This document shows, in pieces, positions 16,719 to 24,369 of a stretch of DNA of 64,000 nucleotides. The position numbers and the translations under genes are program-made. The stretch comes from CAVURS01 sp963795385 (GTDB lineage: Bacteria; Actinomycetota; Actinomycetes; Actinomycetales; CAVURS01): NCBI GenBank assembly GCA_963795385.1, contig CAWCHK010000002.1:310001-374000 (forward strand). The letters run 5' to 3'. The notes beneath the pieces were generated by a model. It was not told the DNA's origin and made no database searches. It saw only the letters and a program-made list of their open reading frames with translations. Every line of letters begins with the position of its first letter. The stretch's first letter is position 1.

Positions 16719-17899
16719 GCGACAACCTGAACGGCTCGTCCCCTGGCTTCAGCACCCGCGCGATCCACGCCGGCCAGGAGCCCGATCCCCTGACCGGCGC
16801 CGTGGTCCCGCCCATCTATGCGGTGTCGACGTACAAGCAGGACGGCGTGGGTGGCCTGCGCGGCGGCTACGAGTACTCGCGCTCGGCCAACCCGACCCGG
16901 ACGGCGCTCGAGGAGTGTCTGGCCGCGCTCGAGGGCGGCTCCCGGGGCTTCGCCTTCGCCTCCGGCCTGGCCGCGGAGGACACGCTGCTGCGGGCGGTGA
17001 CCGCTCCTGGTGGCCACGCCGTCATCCCGCACGACGCCTACGGCGGCACCTACCGGCTCTTCGACAAGGTGGCCGGCCCTTGGGGGCTGGGCTACCAGCC
17101 GGCCGACCTGGGCGACCTCGACGCGGCCCGGGCAGCCATCCAGCCCGGGCGGACGACGCTGGTCTGGGCCGAGACGCCGACCAACCCCCTGCTGAGCATC
17201 GTCGACATCGCGGCGCTGGCCGAGATCGCTCACGCCGCTGGCGCTCTGCTCGTCGTCGACAGCACCTTCGCGACGCCGTACCTGCAGAACCCGCTCGCCC
17301 TCGGCGCCGACGTCGTCGTCCACTCGACCACGAAGTACTGCGGCGGCCACTCCGACGTCGTGGGCGGGGCGCTGGTCACGGCGCGGACGCCGGGAGTCGC
17401 GGCGTACGCGGACATCGACGAGCGGATCGGCTTCCACCACAACGCGATCGGGGCCGTCGCGGGTCCGTTCGACGCCTGGTTGGTCCTGCGCGGGCTGCGC
17501 ACCCTGGCGGTCCGGATGGACCGGCACTCCGACAACGCGGAGCGGATCGCGGAGTACCTGGCCGGGCACCCCCGCGTCGCGCAGGTGCTCTATCCCGGCC
17601 GCCCGGACCACCCCGGCCACCAGGTCGCGGCGAAGCAGATGAAGCGGTTCGGGGGCATGGTGAGCTTCCGGCTCCGCGGTGGCATCGAGGAGGCGCTCGG
17701 TGCGTGCAAGCGGGCGGAGATCTTCACCCTCGGCGAGTCTCTCGGCGGCGTCGAGTCGCTGATCGAGCACCCGGGCCGGATGACCCACGCCAGCGTGGCC
17801 GGCTCCCTGCTCGAGGTGCCGGACGACCTGATCCGGCTCTCGGTCGGCATCGAGGACGTCGACGACCTCATTGCCGACCTCGATCTCGCGCTCTCCTAG
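16715..17899 (+). CDS. metB: Cystathionine gamma-synthase
   Basis: The 394-residue PLP enzyme belongs to the Cys/Met metabolism family. Family marks are GFSTRAIHAGQEPDPLTGAVVPPIYAVSTY at the N-terminus, YSRSANPTR, the PLP lysine in VVHSTTKYCGGHSDVVGG, and the C-terminal SLGGVESLIEHPGRMTH. Actinobacterial enzymes of this type make cystathionine from an O-acyl-homoserine plus cysteine, and many also act as cystathionine gamma-lyase. With cbs nearby, the gamma-lyase direction (reverse transsulfuration) is equally plausible. GTG 16715 overlaps the yczE stop. Longer in-frame upstream sequence is an artefact of open reading frames in GC-rich DNA. Confidence 0.92.
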   Translation: MSDNLNGSSPGFSTRAIHAGQEPDPLTGAVVPPIYAVSTYKQDGVGGLRGGYEYSRSANPTRTALEECLAALEGGSRGFAFASGLAAEDTLLRAVTAPGGHAVIPHDAYGGTYRLFDKVAGPWGLGYQPADLGDLDAARAAIQPGRTTLVWAETPTNPLLSIVDIAALAEIAHAAGALLVVDSTFATPYLQNPLALGADVVVHSTTKYCGGHSDVVGGALVTARTPGVAAYADIDERIGFHHNAIGAVAGPFDAWLVLRGLRTLAVRMDRHSDNAERIAEYLAGHPRVAQVLYPGRPDHPGHQVAAKQMKRFGGMVSFRLRGGIEEALGACKRAEIFTLGESLGGVESLIEHPGRMTHASVAGSLLEVPDDLIRLSVGIEDVDDLIADLDLALS

Positions 17900-17938
17900 G
17901 GACGAGCGGGACGACCGAGGCGACGACGGCGTACGCCG

Positions 17939-19342
17939 GTGAGCCGCGTCCTGTGCGTCGACTTCGGGTCGACCTTCACCAAGGCCGTCCTGGTCGACGC
18001 CGACGACGGCTCGCTGCTGGCGACGGCGGCCCACCCGACGACGATCGCGACGGACGTGATGGACGGCTACCACGCGATCCGCGCCGAGCTGGCGGGTGAG
18101 CGGGTCGACGAGGTCCTCGCCTGCTCCAGCGCCGGCGGCGGGCTGCGGCTGGCGGTCGTCGGCTACGAGCGGGAGGTCACGGCCGAGGCCGGCCATCGCG
18201 TCGGTCTCTCCGCAGGGGCCAAGGTCGTGCACGTCAGCGCCGGAAACCTCGACACCGCAGGGATTTCCGCGCTGAAGGCCGCCCGGCCCGACGTGATCCT
18301 GCTCGTGGGCGGCACCGACGGCGGCAACGCCGAGGTCCTGCTCCACAATGCGCACCGGCTCGCGACGGCCCGGGTGCCGGTGCCCGTCGTCCTGGCCGGC
18401 AACGTCGAGGCGCAGGAGCGGGCCGTCGACGAGTTGCGCTCGCGCCGCCGCCGGGTGGTGGCGGTCGACAACGTGCTGCCCCGGATCGGCGTGCTGGAGC
18501 CGCGGCCGGCCCGGTCGGCGATCCGGGACGTCTTCATCACCCACGTCATCGGCGGCAAGGGGCTGTCCCGTGGCAAGGAGTTCGCGGCGATGGTGCGCGC
18601 GGCGACGCCGGACGTCGTCCTGGCGGGGGTCGAGGTGCTGGCCGACGGTGACGGCGAGGTCGCGGGAGCCGGCGACGTCCTGGTCGTCGACATCGGCGGG
18701 GCCACGACCGACGTCTACTCGGTGCTCACGCCCGAGGGCGAGGACGCCGGCCTGCGCAAGGAGGTGGTGGAGACGCTGTGGCGGGCCCGCACCGTCGAGG
18801 GCGACCTCGGGATGCGGTGGAACGCGCCGGGCATCGTCCTGGCGGCCCGGGCCGAGCACCTGCTGTCCGAGAGCGGGGCCGCGAGCGGGAGCGAACCCGG
18901 CGACGTGGCCGGGCTCGCGGCGTACGCCGAGCGGGTCGCCGCCGACCCGGCGTACCTGCCCGCGCCCGGCAGCGCCGACGACGCGCGGGACCTGCGCCTG
19001 GCCGCCCTCGCCACGACGGTCGCGCTGCGCCGGCACGGCCGCCCCGCCGGACCGAGCAGCGCTCCGCGCCCGCTCAAGGACGTGGGTCTGGTGATCGGCT
19101 CCGGCGGTGTGCTGCGCCATCACGGGCCGGCTGACCGGCGCCGGGTGCTCGCCGCCGCCACCGACGACCACGGCGGCGGCTGGCGCGTTCCCGACGGCGC
19201 CCGGATCGAGGTCGATGAGCGGTACGTGCTCTTCGCCGCAGGCCTCCTGGCCACCACGGGCGACGCGGGGCTCGCCCGGGCCGGCGCGCGTCTGGCCGCG
19301 CGCGAGGTCGCCCGGACCGGGCAGGATGGCGCGGGTGACTGA
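17939..19342 (+). CDS. GlmL/MutL-family ASKHA protein (glutamate mutase L)
   Basis: The 467-residue protein has the actin-like ATPase phosphate motifs VDFGSTFTKAVLVD at the N-terminus and VVDIGGATTDVYSV in the second half. LLVGGTDGGNAEVLLHNA and VGGKGLSRG-type blocks are typical of the MutL (glutamate mutase L) family. In clostridia this protein lies between the two subunits of adenosylcobalamin-dependent glutamate mutase and is thought to maintain or reactivate it. No mutase gene is visible here, so its partner must be elsewhere or the protein has another role. Start is GTG 17939. The AI-2E family gene begins inside its last codons. Confidence 0.8.
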   Translation: MSRVLCVDFGSTFTKAVLVDADDGSLLATAAHPTTIATDVMDGYHAIRAELAGERVDEVLACSSAGGGLRLAVVGYEREVTAEAGHRVGLSAGAKVVHVSAGNLDTAGISALKAARPDVILLVGGTDGGNAEVLLHNAHRLATARVPVPVVLAGNVEAQERAVDELRSRRRRVVAVDNVLPRIGVLEPRPARSAIRDVFITHVIGGKGLSRGKEFAAMVRAATPDVVLAGVEVLADGDGEVAGAGDVLVVDIGGATTDVYSVLTPEGEDAGLRKEVVETLWRARTVEGDLGMRWNAPGIVLAARAEHLLSESGAASGSEPGDVAGLAAYAERVAADPAYLPAPGSADDARDLRLAALATTVALRRHGRPAGPSSAPRPLKDVGLVIGSGGVLRHHGPADRRRVLAAATDDHGGGWRVPDGARIEVDERYVLFAAGLLATTGDAGLARAGARLAAREVARTGQDGAGD

Positions 19343-20492
19343 CCCAGGGGTGGACCGCGACGTCCACATCCCGTACGGCGTGCGCCTGGCGACGTCGTGG
19401 GCGTGGCGGCTGATCCTGCTGGCGGTGACGGCCTACCTGGTCCTGCGGGTCCTCGGTCGGTTCGAGGTCGTCGTCGTGCCGTTCCTGATCGCGCTGCTGC
19501 TCGTGGCGCTGACCCGGCCCGTGACCGACCTGCTGACCGTGGTGATGCCGCGGGGGGTCGCGGCCCTGCTGACGGTGCTGCTCGTGATCGCGGTCGTCGT
19601 CGGCCTGGTCACGCTGGTCGGCACCCAGATCGCCAGCGGCTTCCCCGATCTGGAGAAGCAGGCGTCGTCCGGCCTGACCGAGGTGCAGCACTGGCTGGCC
19701 ACCGGGCCGCTGCACATCACGACCGACCAGCTGGCCGACTACGTCGGGCGCCTGCAGGCCTCGATCAGCGGGCACACCGGCACCCTGGTGAGCAGTGCGT
19801 TCGCCGCCGCCGGCACGGTCAGCGACGTCCTCGCGGCCATCTTCATCGCGCTCTTCTCGACCTACTTCATGCTGGCCCAGGGCGACGTCATCTGGGGCTG
19901 GATCCTCAAGGCGCTTCCCGATGCCGCGCAGGACCCGATGGACGTCGCCGGCCGCCGCGGGTGGGTCACGCTCACGTCGTACATCCGGGCGACCGTCCTG
20001 GTCGCCGCGACCGACGCCCTCGGCATCGGCATCGGCGCCGCGGTTCTCGGGGTGCCGCTGGCCGTGCCGCTGGGGGTCCTGGTGTTCCTCGGGGCGTTCG
20101 TCCCGGTGGTGGGTGCGCTGGTCTCGGGCATCGTGGCCGTCCTGGTCGCGCTGGTGTCGCACGGACCCGTCACGGCCCTGATCATGCTGGGTGTCGTCGT
20201 GGCGGTGCAGCAGGTGGAAGCCCATGTGCTGCAACCGTTCCTGATGGGCCGGGCCGTGCGGGTGCATCCCCTCGCGGTCATCCTGGGCATCGCGACCGGA
20301 GCGCTCGCGGCCGGCATCGTCGGCGCCCTGTTCGCCGTGCCGGTCATCGCGGTCGGCAACACCATCGGCTCGTCGCTGGCCGGGCGGATCTCCGACGACG
20401 ACGACCGGTTCGAGTCGGCGGAGAACCCGGTGGCCGACGACAGCGCCCCCGACGAGGCCGAGGTCGACGCCAGCAAGCCCGGCGGGGCCTAG
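19326..20492 (+). CDS. AI-2E family (UPF0118) transporter
   Basis: The 388-residue membrane protein has about eight hydrophobic helices and a central soluble loop (about residues 95-150). The C-terminal signature VEAHVLQPFLMGRAVRVHPLAVILGI is diagnostic of the AI-2E/PerM family. Members include the TqsA exporter and Na+/H+ antiporters, so the substrate is open. The tail after the last helix is acidic (SDDDDRFESAENPVADDSAPDEAEVDA). ATG 19326 overlaps the upstream gene by 17 bp; an alternative GTG at 19335 is also in frame. It converges on the VWA gene with only 11 bp between stop codons. Confidence 0.88.
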   Translation: MARVTDPGVDRDVHIPYGVRLATSWAWRLILLAVTAYLVLRVLGRFEVVVVPFLIALLLVALTRPVTDLLTVVMPRGVAALLTVLLVIAVVVGLVTLVGTQIASGFPDLEKQASSGLTEVQHWLATGPLHITTDQLADYVGRLQASISGHTGTLVSSAFAAAGTVSDVLAAIFIALFSTYFMLAQGDVIWGWILKALPDAAQDPMDVAGRRGWVTLTSYIRATVLVAATDALGIGIGAAVLGVPLAVPLGVLVFLGAFVPVVGALVSGIVAVLVALVSHGPVTALIMLGVVVAVQQVEAHVLQPFLMGRAVRVHPLAVILGIATGALAAGIVGALFAVPVIAVGNTIGSSLAGRISDDDDRFESAENPVADDSAPDEAEVDASKPGGA

Positions 20493-20507
20493 CGGCGAGT
20501 TCGCTAG
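20489..20507. terminator. Hairpin containing both stop codons of convergent genes
   Basis: CTAGCG (20489-20494) pairs with CGCTAG (20502-20507) around a 7-nt loop. The TAG of the AI-2E gene (20490-20492) is in the left arm and the TAG of the VWA gene (read on the minus strand from 20504-20506) in the right arm. It may end transcription in both directions. Confidence 0.45.
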
Positions 20508-22462
20508 CGCCGGCGCGAGCGCAGGTAGTCGGCCACGACGTACTCGCCCAGGCGGTCGATGTCCGGCGTGAAGACCCGGCCGCCGCTGCGCTTGGCCACC
20601 GCGTCCACGAACCGGCGCAGGCCGACGTCCTCGCCGAGCATGAAGAGGTTGAGCTGCGCTCGCTGCCGGGTCAGGACGTCGACCTCGCGGAGCGTGCGGA
20701 CCAGCGTCTCGTGGGTCGTGGGCCACTGGAAGACGGCCTCGCCGTCGTCCTCCAGATGCGCGGTCGGCTCGCCGTCGGTCACGACGAGGACGACCGGCTC
20801 GGCGTCCGGGTGCCGGCGCAGGTGCCGCCCGGCGAGGGAGAGCGCCTGCTGCAGGTTCGTCCCCTGGATCCACTGCGGCTCGATCCCGGCCAGCTCGACC
20901 TCGGTCATCGGCCGGGCCCAGCGGTCGAACCCGATGAGCTGCAACGCATCCTGCGGGAATCGCGTGGCCATCAGGTGCTGCAGCGCCAGGGCCGTCTGCT
21001 TCATCGAACCCCAGCGCCCCTCGGCGTACATCGACCAGGACAGGTCGACGCACAGCGCCACGGCGGCGGAGGAGCGACGCTCGGTCTCGACGACGGCGAA
21101 GTCCTCCGGCGCGAGAGTCAAGAGTGAGCCGGCCTCGCGCGGCGGGTCGGCTGACGCCGTCCGCAACACCGCGTTGGAGACGGTCCGTACGACGTCGAGG
21201 GGTTGCTCGTCGCCGAAGGCCCACTCGCGCCAGGCGCCCGTCGGCTCTCCGGCCTGACCGGCGGTGTGGTCCTCGTGACCGCCCCGGCCGTGAGCGGTCA
21301 GCTGCGCGAAGACGCGCCGGAGGGCGGTCTGCCCCAAGCGCCGCAACGCCTTCGGCGTCAGCCTGAGCCCCTCGTCGTCCCGGGTCAGCCACCCCTGCCG
21401 GCGCAGCTCGCGCTCCAGCTCGCGCAGGGCCTGGACGTCGGTCGTGGCCCCCGCGCCGAGCTGTCGCTCGATCGCCTCGACGTCGACGTCGTCGAGCGAG
21501 GCGCCCGGGTAGTCCTGGCCCAGCTGCTCGGCGAGCGCGTCCAGGTCGGCGAGCTCCTCCAGCGCGCCGGTGGCCTCGCCGTACGACAGGGGCTGGTCGC
21601 CGTCGATGTCGCCGCGGCTGCGCCAGTCCAGGCCCGGCCGCAGGTCGCGCAGGTTGTCCCGCAGTGCGGCCATCTCGGCGGCAAGGTCGGCGTCGGCCAT
21701 CGCGTCGGCCATCAGCTGGGCCAGCTCCTGCCGCTGCTGCGGCGACAGCGACCGCATCAGCCGCTCGGCCGCAGCGGCGCGACGCGCGAGGGAGTCGATC
21801 AGCTCGTCGACCGACTGCGGGTCGTCCGGGAAGAGGTCGCCGTGCTTCGCCATGAAGTCGTTGAAGGCGTCCGTCGTGTCCTCGCCGCGGGCGTGCCGGG
21901 CCAGCAGCTGGTTGAGGTCGGCCAGCATGTCCTTGGTCCGGGCCATCGCCTCGGAGTCGTTGCCCTGCAACGCATCTCGCATCCCCTGGAACTGCTGGTC
22001 CAGGACCTCGCGCTGCAGCATGGCCTTGATCTCCTCGTACGCCTCGCGGGCGTCGGGGGAGCGCCAGTCGTAGTCGGCCAGCTCTCGCACCGCTCGCGAG
22101 GTGTCCCGGGGGAGGTCGCCGAGCCGCTGCTCGCGCAGCCGCGCGTCGTCGGAGGGATCCGGGAAGAGCGCCTCCTGCTCGGCCGAGATCGCTTGGTCGA
22201 GCAGGTCGCGCACCTGCTCGATGGTGCCGGAGAGGTCGCCGGCGTTGCGCACCTCCTGCCGTCGTCGGCGGACCTCGCGCTGCAGGTCGTCCAGGCCGCG
22301 CCGGCCCTGGTCGCCGCGCCGGAGCAGGTCGCGGATGGCCTCGGCCAGGCTGCGGCCCTCCAGCACGTCCTGGCCGATCGCGTCGACGGCCTCGCGGACG
22401 TCGTACGGCGGCGCGAGCGGGTCCGGGCCGCCGTGCCAGGCGCCGTACCGGTTGCGGGGCAC
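20504..22462 (-). CDS. VWA-domain protein paired with AAA ATPase
   Basis: The 652-residue protein has a long N-terminal helical region rich in charged residues (about 1-420) and a C-terminal von Willebrand A domain. The metal-ion-dependent adhesion site is DLSWSM (DxSxS), with later Thr in GTNLQQAL and Asp in VTDGEPTAH. This layout matches actinobacterial proteins encoded beside a MoxR/magnesium-chelatase-type AAA ATPase, as here. Such pairs work together as chaperones that insert metals or remodel complexes. It is not a true magnesium chelatase, since no bacteriochlorophyll genes are present. The target is unknown. It lies 13 bp downstream of the ATPase gene in one operon. Confidence 0.85.
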   Translation of the reverse strand: MPRNRYGAWHGGPDPLAPPYDVREAVDAIGQDVLEGRSLAEAIRDLLRRGDQGRRGLDDLQREVRRRRQEVRNAGDLSGTIEQVRDLLDQAISAEQEALFPDPSDDARLREQRLGDLPRDTSRAVRELADYDWRSPDAREAYEEIKAMLQREVLDQQFQGMRDALQGNDSEAMARTKDMLADLNQLLARHARGEDTTDAFNDFMAKHGDLFPDDPQSVDELIDSLARRAAAAERLMRSLSPQQRQELAQLMADAMADADLAAEMAALRDNLRDLRPGLDWRSRGDIDGDQPLSYGEATGALEELADLDALAEQLGQDYPGASLDDVDVEAIERQLGAGATTDVQALRELERELRRQGWLTRDDEGLRLTPKALRRLGQTALRRVFAQLTAHGRGGHEDHTAGQAGEPTGAWREWAFGDEQPLDVVRTVSNAVLRTASADPPREAGSLLTLAPEDFAVVETERRSSAAVALCVDLSWSMYAEGRWGSMKQTALALQHLMATRFPQDALQLIGFDRWARPMTEVELAGIEPQWIQGTNLQQALSLAGRHLRRHPDAEPVVLVVTDGEPTAHLEDDGEAVFQWPTTHETLVRTLREVDVLTRQRAQLNLFMLGEDVGLRRFVDAVAKRSGGRVFTPDIDRLGEYVVADYLRSRRR

Positions 22463-22475
22463 TAGTGCGCCATCC

Positions 22476-23900
22476 CTAGCCGCCGTAGACCGTGCGGCCG
22501 TCGGCGAGCACGTCCTTGGCCAGCCGCCGGGTCAGGTGCAGGCCCTCGAGGACCAGCTCGACCGCGGACGCGGCCTCCCCGGGGGTGGGTGCGTCGCCGA
22601 GATCGAGCCGCTCCAGGACCTTGGCCAGACCGGCGACGGTGCCGACCTGGGCCAGCACCTCGGTCGCCGGGACCAGCTCGCCGGTCTCCACCGACTCGCC
22701 CTCGGCCACCAGCGCGGTGAAGCCGGAGAGGTCGAGCCCCGCCAGTCGGGCGCGGAACACCTCCGCCACCGCCGTCCGCAGCAGGTGGGCCAGGACCTCC
22801 TCCTCCCGCCCCTCGTCGCCGGACTCGAACTCGACCTTGCCGCGCAGGGTCCGGGCCACGCCGTCCAGGTCGCCGACCCGGCCGACGGCGTTGTCCTCGC
22901 CGGTCAGCGCCGCTCGCCGAAGTGCCGCTGCCGCGGCGGATTCGGCCGCCGCGACGGCGAAGCGGGCCGAGACTCCGGACCGCTGGTCGACCGAAGGCGA
23001 CTCGCGGACCCCCCGGGCGAACCGGGCCACGATCTCGAGCAGGTACGTCGGCAGCTCGGCGACGAGCTCGGCCTCCTGGGCGACGAGCTCGACCTCGTCG
23101 GCGACCTCGAGCGGGTAGTGGGTGCGGACCTCCGCGCCGAAGCGGTCCTTGAGGGGCGTGATGATCCGCCCGCGGTTGGTGTAGTCCTCCGGGTTGGCGG
23201 TCGCGACGAGCAGCAGGTCGAGCGGCATCCGCAGCGCGTAGCCGCGGACCTGGATGTCCCTCTCCTCCAACACGTTCAGCAGCGAGACCTGGATCCGCTC
23301 GGCCAGGTCGGGCAGCTCGTTGACGGCGAAGACACCTCGGTTGGACCGCGGCACCAGGCCGTAGTGGACGGTCTCCGGGTCGCCCAGGGTGCGGCCCTGC
23401 GCGAGGCGGACCGGGTCGACGTCGCCGATCAGGTCGCCGACGCTCGTGTCCGGGGTGGCGAGCTTCTCGCCGTACCGCTCCGACCGGTGCCGCCACGTGA
23501 CCGGCAGCTCGTCGCCGACCTCGGCGGCGAGCCGCCGGCAGCGAGGGCAGACGGGGGCCAGCGGGTCGTCGTGGATCTCGCAGCCCCCGACCTCGGGCGA
23601 CCACTCGTCGAGCAGGGCGGTCAGCGACCGGGCCAGGCGGGTCTTGCCCTGGCCGCGCTCGCCGAGCAGGACCAGGTCGTGGCCGGCCAGCAGGGCCCGC
23701 TCCAGCTCGGGCAGCACCGTGTCGTCGAAGCCGACGATGCCGGGGAAGCGGCCGGCACCGGAGCGCAGCGCCTCGACCAGGTTCTCGCGGAGCTCGGTCT
23801 TGACGGTGCGGGGCCGGTAGCCGGAGGCGCGCAGGGCGGCGGCGGTCGCCGGGAGGTCATCGGGTGGGGAGGGCGGGAGCAGCTCGCTCGTGGTCGTCAC
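22476..23900 (-). CDS. MoxR/Mg-chelatase-like AAA+ ATPase
   Basis: The 474-residue ATPase has Walker A LLGERGQGKTRLARSL near residues 70-85. A sensor/Walker B region follows around GVFAVNELPDLAERIQVSLLNVLEERDIQVRG, with LLVATANPEDYTNRGRIITPLKDRFGAE for sensor 1 and arginine finger. A CEIHDDPLAPVCPRCRR insertion could bind zinc. The family partners with VWA proteins, and the next gene encodes one. GTG 23900 (MTTTSELLPPSPPDDL) is chosen because the longer upstream frame runs through a non-coding tandem repeat. Probable role is ATP-driven remodelling of an unidentified target. Confidence 0.85.
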   Translation of the reverse strand: MTTTSELLPPSPPDDLPATAAALRASGYRPRTVKTELRENLVEALRSGAGRFPGIVGFDDTVLPELERALLAGHDLVLLGERGQGKTRLARSLTALLDEWSPEVGGCEIHDDPLAPVCPRCRRLAAEVGDELPVTWRHRSERYGEKLATPDTSVGDLIGDVDPVRLAQGRTLGDPETVHYGLVPRSNRGVFAVNELPDLAERIQVSLLNVLEERDIQVRGYALRMPLDLLLVATANPEDYTNRGRIITPLKDRFGAEVRTHYPLEVADEVELVAQEAELVAELPTYLLEIVARFARGVRESPSVDQRSGVSARFAVAAAESAAAAALRRAALTGEDNAVGRVGDLDGVARTLRGKVEFESGDEGREEEVLAHLLRTAVAEVFRARLAGLDLSGFTALVAEGESVETGELVPATEVLAQVGTVAGLAKVLERLDLGDAPTPGEAASAVELVLEGLHLTRRLAKDVLADGRTVYGG

Positions 23901-24002
23901 CGCTTGACGGTACGTCGGCCTGTGGACGGCCGCAGCGGGTGGGCCCGGAAGTCGGGCACGATGGCCGTCGGCGTGGGGCCGGACCGGCAGGAGACCATGC
24001 CT

Positions 24003-24082
24003 ACAGACCCGCCTAGGAATCTCACAGACCCGCCTAGGAATCCCACAGACCCGCCTAGACAATCTCACAGACCCGCCTTCGG
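24003..24082. repeat. 21-bp tandem repeat in a divergent promoter region
   Basis: The unit ACAGACCCGCCTAGGAATCTC appears at 24003-24023. A near copy with one change lies at 24024-24044, a 22-bp copy with CCTAGACAATC at 24045-24066, and a partial copy ACAGACCCGCCTTCGG from 24067. Each of the first two copies contains the palindrome CCTAGG. The array lies between the AAA ATPase gene (minus) and the small helical protein gene (plus), so it could bind a regulator. Confidence 0.85.
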
Positions 24083-24108
24083 ACCGCCCCTGGCTACCCG
24101 CGGGAGGC

Positions 24109-24369
24109 GTGCCCTACCCGGCTCGTTCGGCCCCTGACGTGATCGCGGCCGCCGTCCGGCTCGAGGCGTGCAGCGAGGAGTGGCGTCGGCAGACCCGGCG
24201 GCTGGCGGGGATCGGCTTCTCGCCGGCCCTGCGCGGCCGGTGCGCAGTGGCGCTGGAGGCGGCCCGCCGCGAGCTGGTCGGCGAGCTGGACGCCCTGGGC
24301 CGGGAGGTCGAGCTGGCGAGCGGAGCTCTCCGGCAGCAGGCCCGCGCCCAGCCGCCGGGTGTCGCATGA
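24109..24369 (+). CDS. Small helical protein encoded upstream of the DUF1023 hydrolase
   Basis: The 86-residue protein is predicted to be almost entirely helical, with a central turn (LAGIGFSPALRG) between two amphipathic helices. This size and shape recall WXG100/ESAT-6-like proteins. An EEW near residues 23-25 is the only Trp, and no clear WxG is present, so the assignment is tentative. Its TGA overlaps the ATG of the hydrolase gene (ATGA at 24366-24369), which implies coupled translation. Start is taken as GTG 24109 after GGGAGG; a shorter start at GTG 24139 is possible. No secretion machinery is nearby. Confidence 0.55.
   Translation: MPYPARSAPDVIAAAVRLEACSEEWRRQTRRLAGIGFSPALRGRCAVALEAARRELVGELDALGREVELASGALRQQARAQPPGVA

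Noticed and set aside
20504..23900. True magnesium chelatase (BchI/BchD)
   Set aside because: The ATPase and VWA proteins resemble that system in fold, but no chlorophyll genes or BchH subunit are present; MoxR-type pairing is more likely.
22476..24068. Longer N-terminus for the AAA ATPase gene
   Set aside because: The extra codons run through the 21-bp tandem repeat and give RRVC repeats; the GTG at 23900 starts the conserved part.
24003..24082. CRISPR array
   Set aside because: The repeats are directly adjacent without spacers, and no cas gene is present.
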